Below, one piece after another: positions 7,393-13,607 of a stretch of 25,879 nucleotides of DNA. A program made the translations under genes and the position numbers. Numbering within the stretch: the first letter of the stretch is position 1; each line of letters begins with the position of its first letter. The notes beneath the pieces are model-generated. The model was given only the letters and a program-made list of their open reading frames with translations, did not search any database and had not been told where the DNA came from. Source of the stretch: Sulfidibacterium sp036244975 (lineage in GTDB: Bacteria; Bacteroidota; Bacteroidia; Bacteroidales; F082); NCBI GenBank assembly GCA_036244975.1, contig BTTE01000038.1:1-25879 (forward strand), written 5' to 3'.

Positions 7393-8008
7393 GCTCTAAC
7401 TCTTTCAGGTTAAGCTTAATCTGCGAAACCACCATGTCGATGGCTACCTTGTTATTTCCTCCCTGCGGAATAATTACATCAGCAAAAAGTTTGGTGGGCT
7501 CAATAAATTGCTGGTGCATGGGTTTCACGAAAGTGGAATAGTGCGTCAGCGCATCATCATAATTTCTGCCCCTTTCCTGAATGTCACGACGGATAATTCG
7601 CATCAGGCGGTCATCACTGTCGGTAGAGACAAACAGCTTGACATCAAGTAGTTTCCGAAGTTTGGAATTGGTCAGAATCAGGATTCCCTCTACAATGATG
7701 ACCTCTCTTGGTTTTATTTTCTGCGTCTCTTTTGCACGGGCACAGGCTACGTAAGAATAGATGGGCATTTCAATATTCTTACCCTGCTGCAACTGTTGAA
7801 TATGTTTAATCAGAAACGGCCATTCAATGGAATTGGGATGATCAAAATTAATCTTCATTTTTTCTTCAAGACTCAAATCGCCGTTATCGTAATAATAGGC
7901 ATCCTGCGACACCACCGCTACGGAGTCTTTGGGCAAAGCCTCAACAATTTTATTTACCACCGTGGTCTTTCCCGAGCCACTACCGCCTGCAATACCAATT
8001 ATTAACAT
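7382..8008 (-). CDS. udk: Uridine kinase
   Basis: This 208-residue P-loop kinase phosphorylates uridine and cytidine to UMP and CMP in pyrimidine salvage. It has the Walker A motif GGSGSGKT (8-15), the SQDAYYYD segment, NFDHPNS (nucleoside-binding loop), VEGILIL, the Arg-rich RIIRRDIQERGR lid and the C-terminal FADVIIPQGG motif, all typical of bacterial Udk. Length is normal for the family. A promoter with a perfect -7 and a TTTG -33 precedes it. It is the first gene of a two-gene unit with the propeller lipoprotein, whose start overlaps its last codons (ATGAAAAATAG), an unusual pairing of a salvage enzyme with a surface lipoprotein. Confidence 0.95.
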   Translation of the reverse strand: MLIIGIAGGSGSGKTTVVNKIVEALPKDSVAVVSQDAYYYDNGDLSLEEKMKINFDHPNSIEWPFLIKHIQQLQQGKNIEMPIYSYVACARAKETQKIKPREVIIVEGILILTNSKLRKLLDVKLFVSTDSDDRLMRIIRRDIQERGRNYDDALTHYSTFVKPMHQQFIEPTKLFADVIIPQGGNNKVAIDMVVSQIKLNLKELEHEK

Positions 8009-8070
8009 AAATTGTTGTTTTTGTTAATGAAGTTGTTGAAAGTTAAATGGGATTTTCAACAATTTCAATT

Positions 8071-8104
8071 CAAAAATATAAAAATTAAACCAGTTTTTTG
8101 CAAA
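8071..8104 (-). promoter_or_regulatory. udk promoter (-33 and -7 elements)
   Basis: On the minus strand TTTG (8101-8104) is followed after 22 bases by TATTTTTG (8071-8078), a full Bacteroidota-type promoter. It leaves a leader of about 57 bases. Confidence 0.55.
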
Positions 8105-8126
8105 AAAGATAAAAAGCCGGGAGCAA

Positions 8127-8543
8127 TTAACCTTTTTCGATTTTGTTTTCACAAAATTCCGTGAGTACGCCGAAAGTGGATTTAGGATGTAAAAATCCGA
8201 TATCCAACCCTTCTGCTCCCTTGCGCGGCTTGTGGTCGATAAGCCTGACACCTTTGTTTTCAACCTCTTCGAGCGCATGCTCAATATTTTTCACGGCAAA
8301 AGCCAAATGATGAATGCCCTCGCCTTTTTTCTCAATAAATTTTCCCACGGGCCCTTCAGGGTCGGTGCTTTCCAGCAGCTCAATTTTGGTCTGCCCCACT
8401 TTAAAAAAGGCTGTTTTCACCTTCTGGTCTTCCACATCTTCGATGGCATAGCAGGGAACACCCAGTATTTTTTCGTAATAATCGATGGCCTTGTGTAAAT
8501 CTTTCACAGCAATACCAATATGCTCAATATGCGTCAGTTCCAT
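8127..8543 (-). CDS. mce: Methylmalonyl-CoA epimerase
   Basis: This 138-residue vicinal-oxygen-chelate protein interconverts (R)- and (S)-methylmalonyl-CoA, in the route between succinate and propionate used by many Bacteroidota. Two beta-alpha-beta-beta-beta modules are visible. His8 (THIEHIGIAV), His79 (GIHHLAF) and Glu129 (LTEF) occupy expected metal-ligand positions. The motifs KTAFFKVGQTKIELLE and GVRLIDHKPRKGAEGLDIGF are characteristic of bacterial Mce rather than glyoxalase I. The start codon follows a leader of about 60 bases after a perfect -7 element. Methylmalonyl-CoA mutase genes are not in the window. Confidence 0.93.
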   Translation of the reverse strand: MELTHIEHIGIAVKDLHKAIDYYEKILGVPCYAIEDVEDQKVKTAFFKVGQTKIELLESTDPEGPVGKFIEKKGEGIHHLAFAVKNIEHALEEVENKGVRLIDHKPRKGAEGLDIGFLHPKSTFGVLTEFCENKIEKG

Positions 8544-8603
8544 TGGATAATTGAATTAATTTAAGACAAAAAATTGTTTTCTTACTGATTATTATTTGAT
8601 TTT

Positions 8604-8611
8604 CAAAGATA
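8604..8611 (-). promoter_or_regulatory. mce -7 promoter element
   Basis: TATCTTTG on the minus strand, an exact TAnnTTTG match upstream of mce. Confidence 0.5.
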
Positions 8612-8675
8612 TTGAAAAAGACAGACATGGGAATGAAGAATGTAGAATGAACAAAAAGCGATGAACGGGGAACCG

Positions 8676-9287
8676 TTAGCGTATCCGCTCCATGGCAATG
8701 TCCAACCGGTCTTCGAAACGTATTATGGCATTGATAAGTCTGGCTTTTGTGAAATGATGCAAATCGTCAGCACGGATAACGGCAGTTTCCACCTGCTCCT
8801 GTTCCAGCAGGGTAGCGCGCCGGGTTCCTCTGAGCAGTGGCTGTTCCGGAGTGAGCCATTGCTTCTCGTTGAAAAACAAAATATTACAAAAAGAGGTATC
8901 GGTTACAAGGCCATTTTTTACAATTAAAATGTCATCGGCAGCACCGCGCAGGGCAAACAAGCGATTGAGACTACTGCGGTTTTCATATTTAAAGGTGTAA
9001 TCAATGTCATCGCTTTTCACCAGCCGCAGCGACCGGATTTGAGGTAAAACACAGGGCAAGAACCGGATTTCCAGAATACGGCTGTCGTAAACTACGCGAC
9101 ACTTGAAAAGTCCGGAGTTTTCGTCCGGCAATTGTTCTTTTGCTGCCTTCAGTAATATTTTATCTAAGTCAATTTCATCGGTCAGATGAAACAGTATTTT
9201 ACGTGCATGATTCATCCTTTGCCGGTGGAATTTCAGGTTATGAAACCGGCCGTTTTCGTAACGTATGGTCTCAAGCAAACGGCACAT
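8676..9287 (-). CDS. pabC: Aminodeoxychorismate lyase (class IV aminotransferase fold)
   Basis: This 203-residue fold-type IV PLP enzyme probably releases pyruvate from 4-amino-4-deoxychorismate to give p-aminobenzoate for folate. Visible are the N-terminal LLETIRYENGRFHNLKFH block, a likely PLP lysine in TFKYENRS (Lys100), the VKNGLVTDTSFCNILFF segment equivalent to the usual NG.(I/V)(T/S)E.S..N(I/L)F, and TPEQPLLRGTRR. It is shorter than proteobacterial PabC but typical of compact Bacteroidota versions. I chose ATG 9287, which overlaps the 3' end of pabB by 17 bp; the longer frame needs a TTG at 9299. Overlap with pabB makes PabC more likely than a branched-chain or D-amino-acid transaminase. 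Confidence 0.85.
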   Translation of the reverse strand: MCRLLETIRYENGRFHNLKFHRQRMNHARKILFHLTDEIDLDKILLKAAKEQLPDENSGLFKCRVVYDSRILEIRFLPCVLPQIRSLRLVKSDDIDYTFKYENRSSLNRLFALRGAADDILIVKNGLVTDTSFCNILFFNEKQWLTPEQPLLRGTRRATLLEQEQVETAVIRADDLHHFTKARLINAIIRFEDRLDIAMERIR

Positions 9288-10248
9288 AAATCTTTTCAAT
9301 TAGTTCGTTATATTCTTCTTCGCAACGGCTTTGTGCCGTAATGCCACCACCGCTTTTATAGATTAGTCCGGCATCCGTATTTTCGATAAAACGTATCAGC
9401 ACACCGCTGTCGATGTTTTCGCCATCAAAAATTCCGGTAACACCGGTATAAAAACCACGGTCGTAACCTTCGGCTTCACGGATAATTTCCAGGGTTTTCT
9501 TTTTCGGCGCTCCTGAGATGGAACCGGCGGGAAGCATTTTTTGCAGCATATCACCCGGGGCATGTAAAAATTCAGGCCGGAGTTTTCCCCGGATTTCAGA
9601 ACTCATTTGCAGGATTTCGTTTTTGTTGGTTTTGATATGTTCGATATAACGGAAGCGCGAAACTTTCACCTTTTGAGCTACCATGCTCAAATCGTTGCGA
9701 ATGAGGTCCACAATGGTAAAATGTTCTGCCAGTTCTTTTTTGTTGGAAAGCAGTTTTTCGCGGGCGTGTTCCTGCCGGGCATCGATGGTGCCTTTCATGG
9801 GAAAAGAACAAATAATATTGCCCCGGGTTTGTATAAAAATCTCCGGCGAGAAGCAGATAAACCGGTTTTTGTAATAAATTTTATACTTTGCTCTGCTGCG
9901 AAAAAAGAGTTCTTTCAGGCTGAGGCTACTTTCGATACGGCTCGGCAAAGTCAGGTTCAGCAAAAAAGTGTCGCCACGACGAAGGTGCTGCTGAACCAGC
10001 GAAAAAGCACGGCAATAGCGTGCCCGCGAAGCAGGTTCAGCGGTAAAGTAAACAGGGGAGTCGTCAGTGGTTTTTTCTTCAAAGTTTTTGGTTCCGTTGA
10101 TGTCGTAAAGCACGTCGTCAGGATTGATTTCATCCAAAGGCATGACCACCGGCTGCTGTAAGGCAAAATCCAGCAGAAACAGAAAAGGCCGGCCTTCCCT
10201 GCCCCATCGATTCATTTTCTCCCTGAAATTTCCGGAAACTTTGTTCAT
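9271..10248 (-). CDS. pabB: Aminodeoxychorismate synthase component I
   Basis: This 325-residue chorismate-binding enzyme converts chorismate plus ammonia to 4-amino-4-deoxychorismate. PMKGT (151-155) carries the Lys that marks PabB; anthranilate synthase TrpE has Ala there. Other family motifs are DLIRND (181-186), LPAGSISGAPK (239-249), GFYTGVTGIFDG and the terminal SGGGITAQS (299-307). It lacks the long N-terminal domain of larger homologues. The open frame runs further upstream to 10395, but I start at ATG 10248 because a perfect -7 element sits 19 bases before it and because the extension would run across pabA, which diverges from here. The ammonia-supplying PabA is encoded divergently and PabC overlaps downstream. 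Confidence 0.92.
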   Translation of the reverse strand: MNKVSGNFREKMNRWGREGRPFLFLLDFALQQPVVMPLDEINPDDVLYDINGTKNFEEKTTDDSPVYFTAEPASRARYCRAFSLVQQHLRRGDTFLLNLTLPSRIESSLSLKELFFRSRAKYKIYYKNRFICFSPEIFIQTRGNIICSFPMKGTIDARQEHAREKLLSNKKELAEHFTIVDLIRNDLSMVAQKVKVSRFRYIEHIKTNKNEILQMSSEIRGKLRPEFLHAPGDMLQKMLPAGSISGAPKKKTLEIIREAEGYDRGFYTGVTGIFDGENIDSGVLIRFIENTDAGLIYKSGGGITAQSRCEEEYNELIEKIYVPFA

Positions 10249-10266
10249 TGCACCATTTTTGCAGAG

Positions 10267-10274
10267 CAAAAATA
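10267..10274 (-). promoter_or_regulatory. pabB -7 promoter element
   Basis: TATTTTTG on the minus strand, an exact TAnnTTTG match 19 bases before the chosen pabB start. It is one half of the divergent pab promoter region. Confidence 0.55.
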
Positions 10275-10353
10275 AACAATTCGGCTCTTTGCAACGGAGA
10301 GCTTTAGCCTGTAAAAGAAGTTTTCCGGCCACAACAACTTTTCGCTCCTTTTT

Positions 10354-10361
10354 TATCTTTG
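10354..10361 (+). promoter_or_regulatory. pabA -7 promoter element
   Basis: TATCTTTG matches TAnnTTTG exactly and ends 11 bases before the pabA ATG. The two divergent -7 boxes are 79 bp apart, so a regulator bound between them could affect both arms. Confidence 0.55.
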
Positions 10362-10372
10362 CAAATAAAGCC

Positions 10373-10939
10373 ATGCCATTACTCATCATTGACAATTACG
10401 ATTCTTTCACCTACAACCTGGTTCAGTGTGTGGAGCAGGCCGGAGCGGAGGATTACCTTTTGGTGAAAAACGACCGGCTCAAGGCATTAAAACCGGCTCA
10501 ATTTGAGAAGGTGTTGATTTCTCCCGGCCCGGGCATTGCTTCCGAATCGGGTCAGCTTCCCGAATTCATCGAAAAGTTTTATCAAAGCAAATCATTTTTT
10601 GGTATTTGCCTCGGCTTTGAAGCGCTTTTGGAATTTTTAGGCGCAAAGCCACGCCTGCTTTCCGAACCCATGCACGGCATACAAAATGAAGGAACAATTC
10701 TTTGTGATGACCCGGTTTTTCAAAACCTTCCCCGGCAATTTCAGATCGGGCATTATCATTCGTGGTACGTCAAAGAGGAAGATTTCCCGGATGAAACCGA
10801 AATCCTGATGAAAGACAGTACCGGACTGATTATGGCTTTCCGGCATAAAAAGTATAAGTTGCGTGCCGTGCAGTTTCACCCCGAGTCGTATATGACTGAA
10901 TTTGGTTCGGAAATTATTAAGAACTGGCTGGCTTTATGA
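10373..10939 (+). CDS. pabA: Aminodeoxychorismate synthase glutaminase subunit
   Basis: This 188-residue class I glutamine amidotransferase supplies ammonia to PabB. The triad is Cys79 (GICLG), His169 and Glu171 (VQFHPES), with the N-terminal LLIIDNYDSFTYNL and SPGPG motifs typical of PabA/TrpG. The nucleophile elbow reads GICLGFEAL where GxCLGHQ is usual, so the His and Gln after the elbow are Phe82 and Glu83. PabA and TrpG cannot be separated by sequence alone; divergence from pabBC makes PabA more likely. An open frame extends upstream to 10124, but that stretch is antisense to pabB and the promoter lies inside it, so ATG 10373 is used. Confidence 0.9.
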   Translation: MPLLIIDNYDSFTYNLVQCVEQAGAEDYLLVKNDRLKALKPAQFEKVLISPGPGIASESGQLPEFIEKFYQSKSFFGICLGFEALLEFLGAKPRLLSEPMHGIQNEGTILCDDPVFQNLPRQFQIGHYHSWYVKEEDFPDETEILMKDSTGLIMAFRHKKYKLRAVQFHPESYMTEFGSEIIKNWLAL

Positions 10940-11010
10940 AAATTAGTTATTATCTTTCGGAAGATTTTATAAAATGAAGTTGTTTAAAGTTAAACTGAGA
11001 AACTATAAAC

Positions 11011-11670
11011 ATGGGGTTGGAAGAGATAAGGAAAAAGATAGTGGAAGACGGGCTCCGATTGGTGAGGGAGGGGCTGGTGGCGCGCAGCTGGGGGAACATC
11101 AGCGTACGAATAGATGAGAAAAACATGCTGATTACCCCAGGCGGTCGTACTTATGAAAGCCTGAAACCCGAAGAAATCGTGTTGATGAACTACCACACGC
11201 TGAAATACGAAGGAAAAATCAAACCCTCATCGGAATATCATTTGCATGCGGAAATTTATAAACAGCGCAACGAAATCAATGCGGTGATTCACACACATCA
11301 AATGAATGCTACTATCGTGGCGGTAGCACGGCGGGAAGTGCCGCCCATCATCGATGATATGGTTCAAATTATCGGGCCAACCGTCAGGGTATCCAAATAC
11401 ACACCGGCTGGAACACGAAAATTTGCCAAACAGGCTGTGAAAGCGCTCCGGGGACGACAGGCGACCCTGCTTGCTAATCATGGCGCTGTGTGTATCGGAC
11501 GCAATCAGGAAGAGGCTTTTGCCGTTTGCCAGGTACTCGAAAAAGCCTGCAAAGCATTTATCGAAGCGGAATTTCTTGGTGGTGCCAAAGCCATTTCAAA
11601 ATTTTCGGCAGCTATCATGCATCGGGTCTATCTGAAAAAATATTCCAAATTAGAGGAGAAAAACAGATAG
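11011..11670 (+). CDS. Class II aldolase/adducin family protein (fuculose-phosphate aldolase-like)
   Basis: This 219-residue zinc-dependent enzyme belongs to the FucA/AraD superfamily. It has the phosphate-binding GNISVR (28-33) and TPGG (42-45) loops, catalytic Glu75 in SSEYHLH, and metal ligands His94, His96 (HTH) and His157 (ANHG). These align with E. coli FucA Glu73, His92, His94 and His155 with an offset of two. Substrate could be L-fuculose-1-phosphate or another sugar phosphate, and dehydratase or epimerase relatives share the same motifs. No sugar kinase or isomerase is adjacent. It lies 71 bp downstream of pabA on the same strand, after a near-match -7 (TATCTTTC, 10951-10958), so it may be co-transcribed or separate. 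Confidence 0.85.
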   Translation: MGLEEIRKKIVEDGLRLVREGLVARSWGNISVRIDEKNMLITPGGRTYESLKPEEIVLMNYHTLKYEGKIKPSSEYHLHAEIYKQRNEINAVIHTHQMNATIVAVARREVPPIIDDMVQIIGPTVRVSKYTPAGTRKFAKQAVKALRGRQATLLANHGAVCIGRNQEEAFAVCQVLEKACKAFIEAEFLGGAKAISKFSAAIMHRVYLKKYSKLEEKNR

Positions 11671-11764
11671 AAAAGCTTCGTTGAGATAAATGTTTTTGAT
11701 TCCTGCTACAAACGAGTTGAAGTAAAAAACATTGAATTTGGAAATTAAAGCGCCTAAAAGATAT

Positions 11765-11772
11765 TATTTTTG
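11765..11772 (+). promoter_or_regulatory. -7 element abutting the rbfA start codon
   Basis: TATTTTTG matches TAnnTTTG exactly and ends four bases before the rbfA ATG. TTTG at 11737-11740 could be the -33 element with a rather long 24-base spacer. The message would be leaderless or nearly so. Confidence 0.55.
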
Positions 11773-11776
11773 CAAC

Positions 11777-12121
11777 ATGGAAAGTAAACGACAAGAGCGG
11801 ATTCAAAAACTGCTGCAACGCGACCTCGGCGAGATTTTTCAGCGCGAGCTGGGCCATGTAACTAAAAACGCCATGGTAACCGTTACCAAAGTCTATGTAA
11901 CCCCGGATTTAAGTATTGCCCGCATCTATCTGAGCCTTTTTGCCGTTAAGGATAAAGATGTCCTTATGGAGCAAATCGGGCGACGTACGAAAGAAATCAG
12001 AAAGAAGCTGGGTGATCGTATCCGGCATCAGCTGCGGGTAGTTCCCGAATTGCAATTCTTCAAAGACGATTCGCTGGACTACATCGACCGGATTGATGAG
12101 TTGCTGAAAGACGACCAATAA
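11777..12121 (+). CDS. rbfA: Ribosome-binding factor A
   Basis: This 114-residue KH-fold protein binds the 30S subunit during 16S rRNA 5'-end maturation and cold adaptation. Typical RbfA features are the N-terminal SKRQERIQKLLQRDLGEIFQ helix, VTVTKVYVTPDLSIARIYLS with the strand pattern of the family, and the C-terminal IRHQLRVVPELQFFKDDSLDYIDRI block. Length is normal. ATG 11777 is chosen over an in-frame TTG at 11732, since the family begins near SKRQ and a perfect -7 element lies just upstream. The methyltransferase gene follows 18 bp later on the same strand, probably in the same transcript. Confidence 0.95.
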   Translation: MESKRQERIQKLLQRDLGEIFQRELGHVTKNAMVTVTKVYVTPDLSIARIYLSLFAVKDKDVLMEQIGRRTKEIRKKLGDRIRHQLRVVPELQFFKDDSLDYIDRIDELLKDDQ

Positions 12122-12139
12122 TTTAATACGAAGTTTCTT

Positions 12140-12961
12140 ATGCGATACGATCCTATAAAAAAAAAGCTGGGCGTGATTTTTAACAGGACCCCTGCTTTCC
12201 GAAAACTTTTTTACAGGATGCTTGATTTGCTTTTGTTACGCTCGTGGCATATCCGCAAAGTGCTCCGGCAAATTGAAGAAGAAAAAAAGGTTTCGCTATC
12301 GGTTCTCGATGCCGGTTCCGGATTCGGACAATACGATTACTACATGGCCCGGCGTCATAAAAACTGGCATATTAAAGGTGTTGATGTAAAGCCGGAACAG
12401 ATTGCCGATTGTAACGTTTTTTTCGATAAAATCGGTTTGAAAAATGTCCGGTTTGCCGAAGCCGACCTCACCACTTTTGATGAAGAAGAGACTTTTGATC
12501 TAATCTTGTGCGTGGATGTAATGGAGCATATCGAAGAGGATGAAAAAGTGTTGAAAAACTTTTGTCGCGCCATAAAAAAAGACGGCATGTTGCTCATTTC
12601 AACACCTTCCGACCAGGGGGGCTCCGACGTGCATGACCATGAAGAAAAAGGGGAGCACTCATTTATCGATGAACATGTTCGCGATGGCTACAGTATTCGG
12701 GAAATTGCAGACAAAATGAAACACGCCGGCTTTTCAAAAACAGAAGTGTATTATCAGTATGGTCCCTCCGGAAAGTTGGGCTGGAAGCTCAGCATGAAAT
12801 ATCCCATCATCATACTCAATACCAGCTATCTGTTTTTTATTATTCTGCCTTTCTATTATCTGTTGACCTTTCCCTTTGTGCTGATTTTAAACTATTTCGA
12901 TATAAAAGGAAAACACACAACCGGAACGGGGTTAATTGCGAAAGGGTGGAAACAGGACTAA
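12140..12961 (+). CDS. Membrane-anchored class I SAM-dependent methyltransferase
   Basis: This 273-residue protein has a Rossmann methyltransferase domain: motif I VLDAGSGFG (55-63), an acidic residue ending motif II (GVDV, 80-83), ADLTTF (108-113) and motif IV FDLILCVDVMEH (119-130), followed by LLISTPS. A long hydrophobic segment at about 222-251 (YPIIILNTSYLFFIILPFYY and onward) probably anchors it in or on the inner membrane. The C-terminus, GTGLIAKGW, resembles methyltransferases that act on lipid-linked or glycan substrates, but the acceptor is unknown. It lies 18 bp behind rbfA; its stop codon touches an opposing frame that ends at 12958. Confidence 0.82.
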   Translation: MRYDPIKKKLGVIFNRTPAFRKLFYRMLDLLLLRSWHIRKVLRQIEEEKKVSLSVLDAGSGFGQYDYYMARRHKNWHIKGVDVKPEQIADCNVFFDKIGLKNVRFAEADLTTFDEEETFDLILCVDVMEHIEEDEKVLKNFCRAIKKDGMLLISTPSDQGGSDVHDHEEKGEHSFIDEHVRDGYSIREIADKMKHAGFSKTEVYYQYGPSGKLGWKLSMKYPIIILNTSYLFFIILPFYYLLTFPFVLILNYFDIKGKHTTGTGLIAKGWKQD

Positions 12962-13044
12962 AGCATTCCTTTCATCTCCATGGTATTCAGGATAAGTTGC
13001 ATTACCTCCTGGGCGGGTAAAGACCGAAACAGCCAACAGAGAGG
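12958..13044 (-). pseudogene. In-frame coding-like tail downstream of the WL-repeat gene
   Basis: After the TAA that ends the WL-repeat gene, the same frame stays open for 28 codons to a TAG at 12958-12960. The tail reads protein-like, including LPAQEVMQLILNTMEMKGML. It may be the lost C-terminus of that protein beyond a nonsense mutation, or chance. Confidence 0.28.
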
Positions 13045-13446
13045 TTAAAAGTGCAATTTGTGATAATTAAAAGTCTGACTGTCACGGAAATCCCGAATTT
13101 TTTTGGCCAGCAAAAGAAAAATCGGGACATTATTTTTCCGTAACCATTTTTCCGCTTCCGGCCGTTGGTTTACTGCATCGGCAAATATCACGAGAAAGTC
13201 AAAATGATATTCCCGAAGCCAGGCATAGGCTTTGGGCTGTTTGTCGATGGCCCCATCCAAAGCGGCAAATTGTGGAAAATTGTTTTTCAGAAGCCAGTCG
13301 GCAGCCTCGTAACTTCCGCGAATAGCGCTGCTCAGCGCCGCCAGCTCCGGATAGCTGTTTTGTAACAGCCATTGCAGAAAAGCGCCATCTTTCTCGGTGA
13401 AAGTTTCGCCGAAAGCCATCAATATTTTGGGCGGATAGTTCAGCAT
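13045..13446 (-). CDS. Protein of four 25-residue WL-motif repeats
   Basis: This 133-residue protein is not recognised by name. After a short N-terminus (MLNYPPKILMAFGETF) it consists of four tandem repeats with an exact 25-residue period, each starting WL(L/R). The first three begin WLLQNSYPELAALSSAI, WLLKNNFPQFAALDGAI and WLREYHFDFLVIFADAV; the fourth is partial, WLRKNNVPIFLLLAKKI. The pattern suggests paired helices in a small solenoid, likely for binding another molecule. An upstream in-frame ATG exists at 13494, but it lies inside the palindromic element, so ATG 13446 is preferred. The frame continues coding-like past its stop codon (12958-13044), so the gene may be truncated. Confidence 0.55.
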   Translation of the reverse strand: MLNYPPKILMAFGETFTEKDGAFLQWLLQNSYPELAALSSAIRGSYEAADWLLKNNFPQFAALDGAIDKQPKAYAWLREYHFDFLVIFADAVNQRPEAEKWLRKNNVPIFLLLAKKIRDFRDSQTFNYHKLHF

Positions 13447-13457
13447 TTTAAATAAAA

Positions 13458-13594
13458 AAGAGGATGTCCAAAAAGTAAAGTTCACGCAAAACACGCAAAG
13501 GTTAAATTGTTAAGAATAAGGGTTTTGCATTCTTAACGTTTTCTTTGCGATTTTTGCGTGAACCATCAAACGCGACCTTTTTGGACATCCTCTT
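13458..13594. repeat. 137-bp nested palindrome (MITE-like or long hairpin element)
   Basis: Perfect 18-bp terminal inverted repeats (AAGAGGATGTCCAAAAAG at 13458-13475; complement at 13577-13594) enclose further matching arms in order: TTCACGCAAAA (13481-13491/13552-13562), CGCAAAG (13494-13500/13543-13549) and GTTAAGAAT (13509-13517/13529-13537) around an 11-base loop. It lies between fba and the WL-repeat gene, both on the minus strand. It carries no gene. It could be a non-autonomous mobile element and may also act as a terminator for fba. Confidence 0.75.
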
Positions 13595-13607
13595 CGGTTT
13601 TATAATA

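Noticed and set aside
9607..10161. 184-codon plus-strand frame opposite pabB
   Set aside because: Shadow of the PabB catalytic core, with no start signals.
10124..10372. N-terminal extension of pabA
   Set aside because: The extension is antisense to pabB, lies upstream of the perfect -7 at 10354 and has no PabA homology; the family begins at LLIIDNYDSF.
13447..13494. Longer start for the WL-repeat protein
   Set aside because: The extra 16 residues are encoded by the left arm of the nested palindrome and do not share the repeat pattern.
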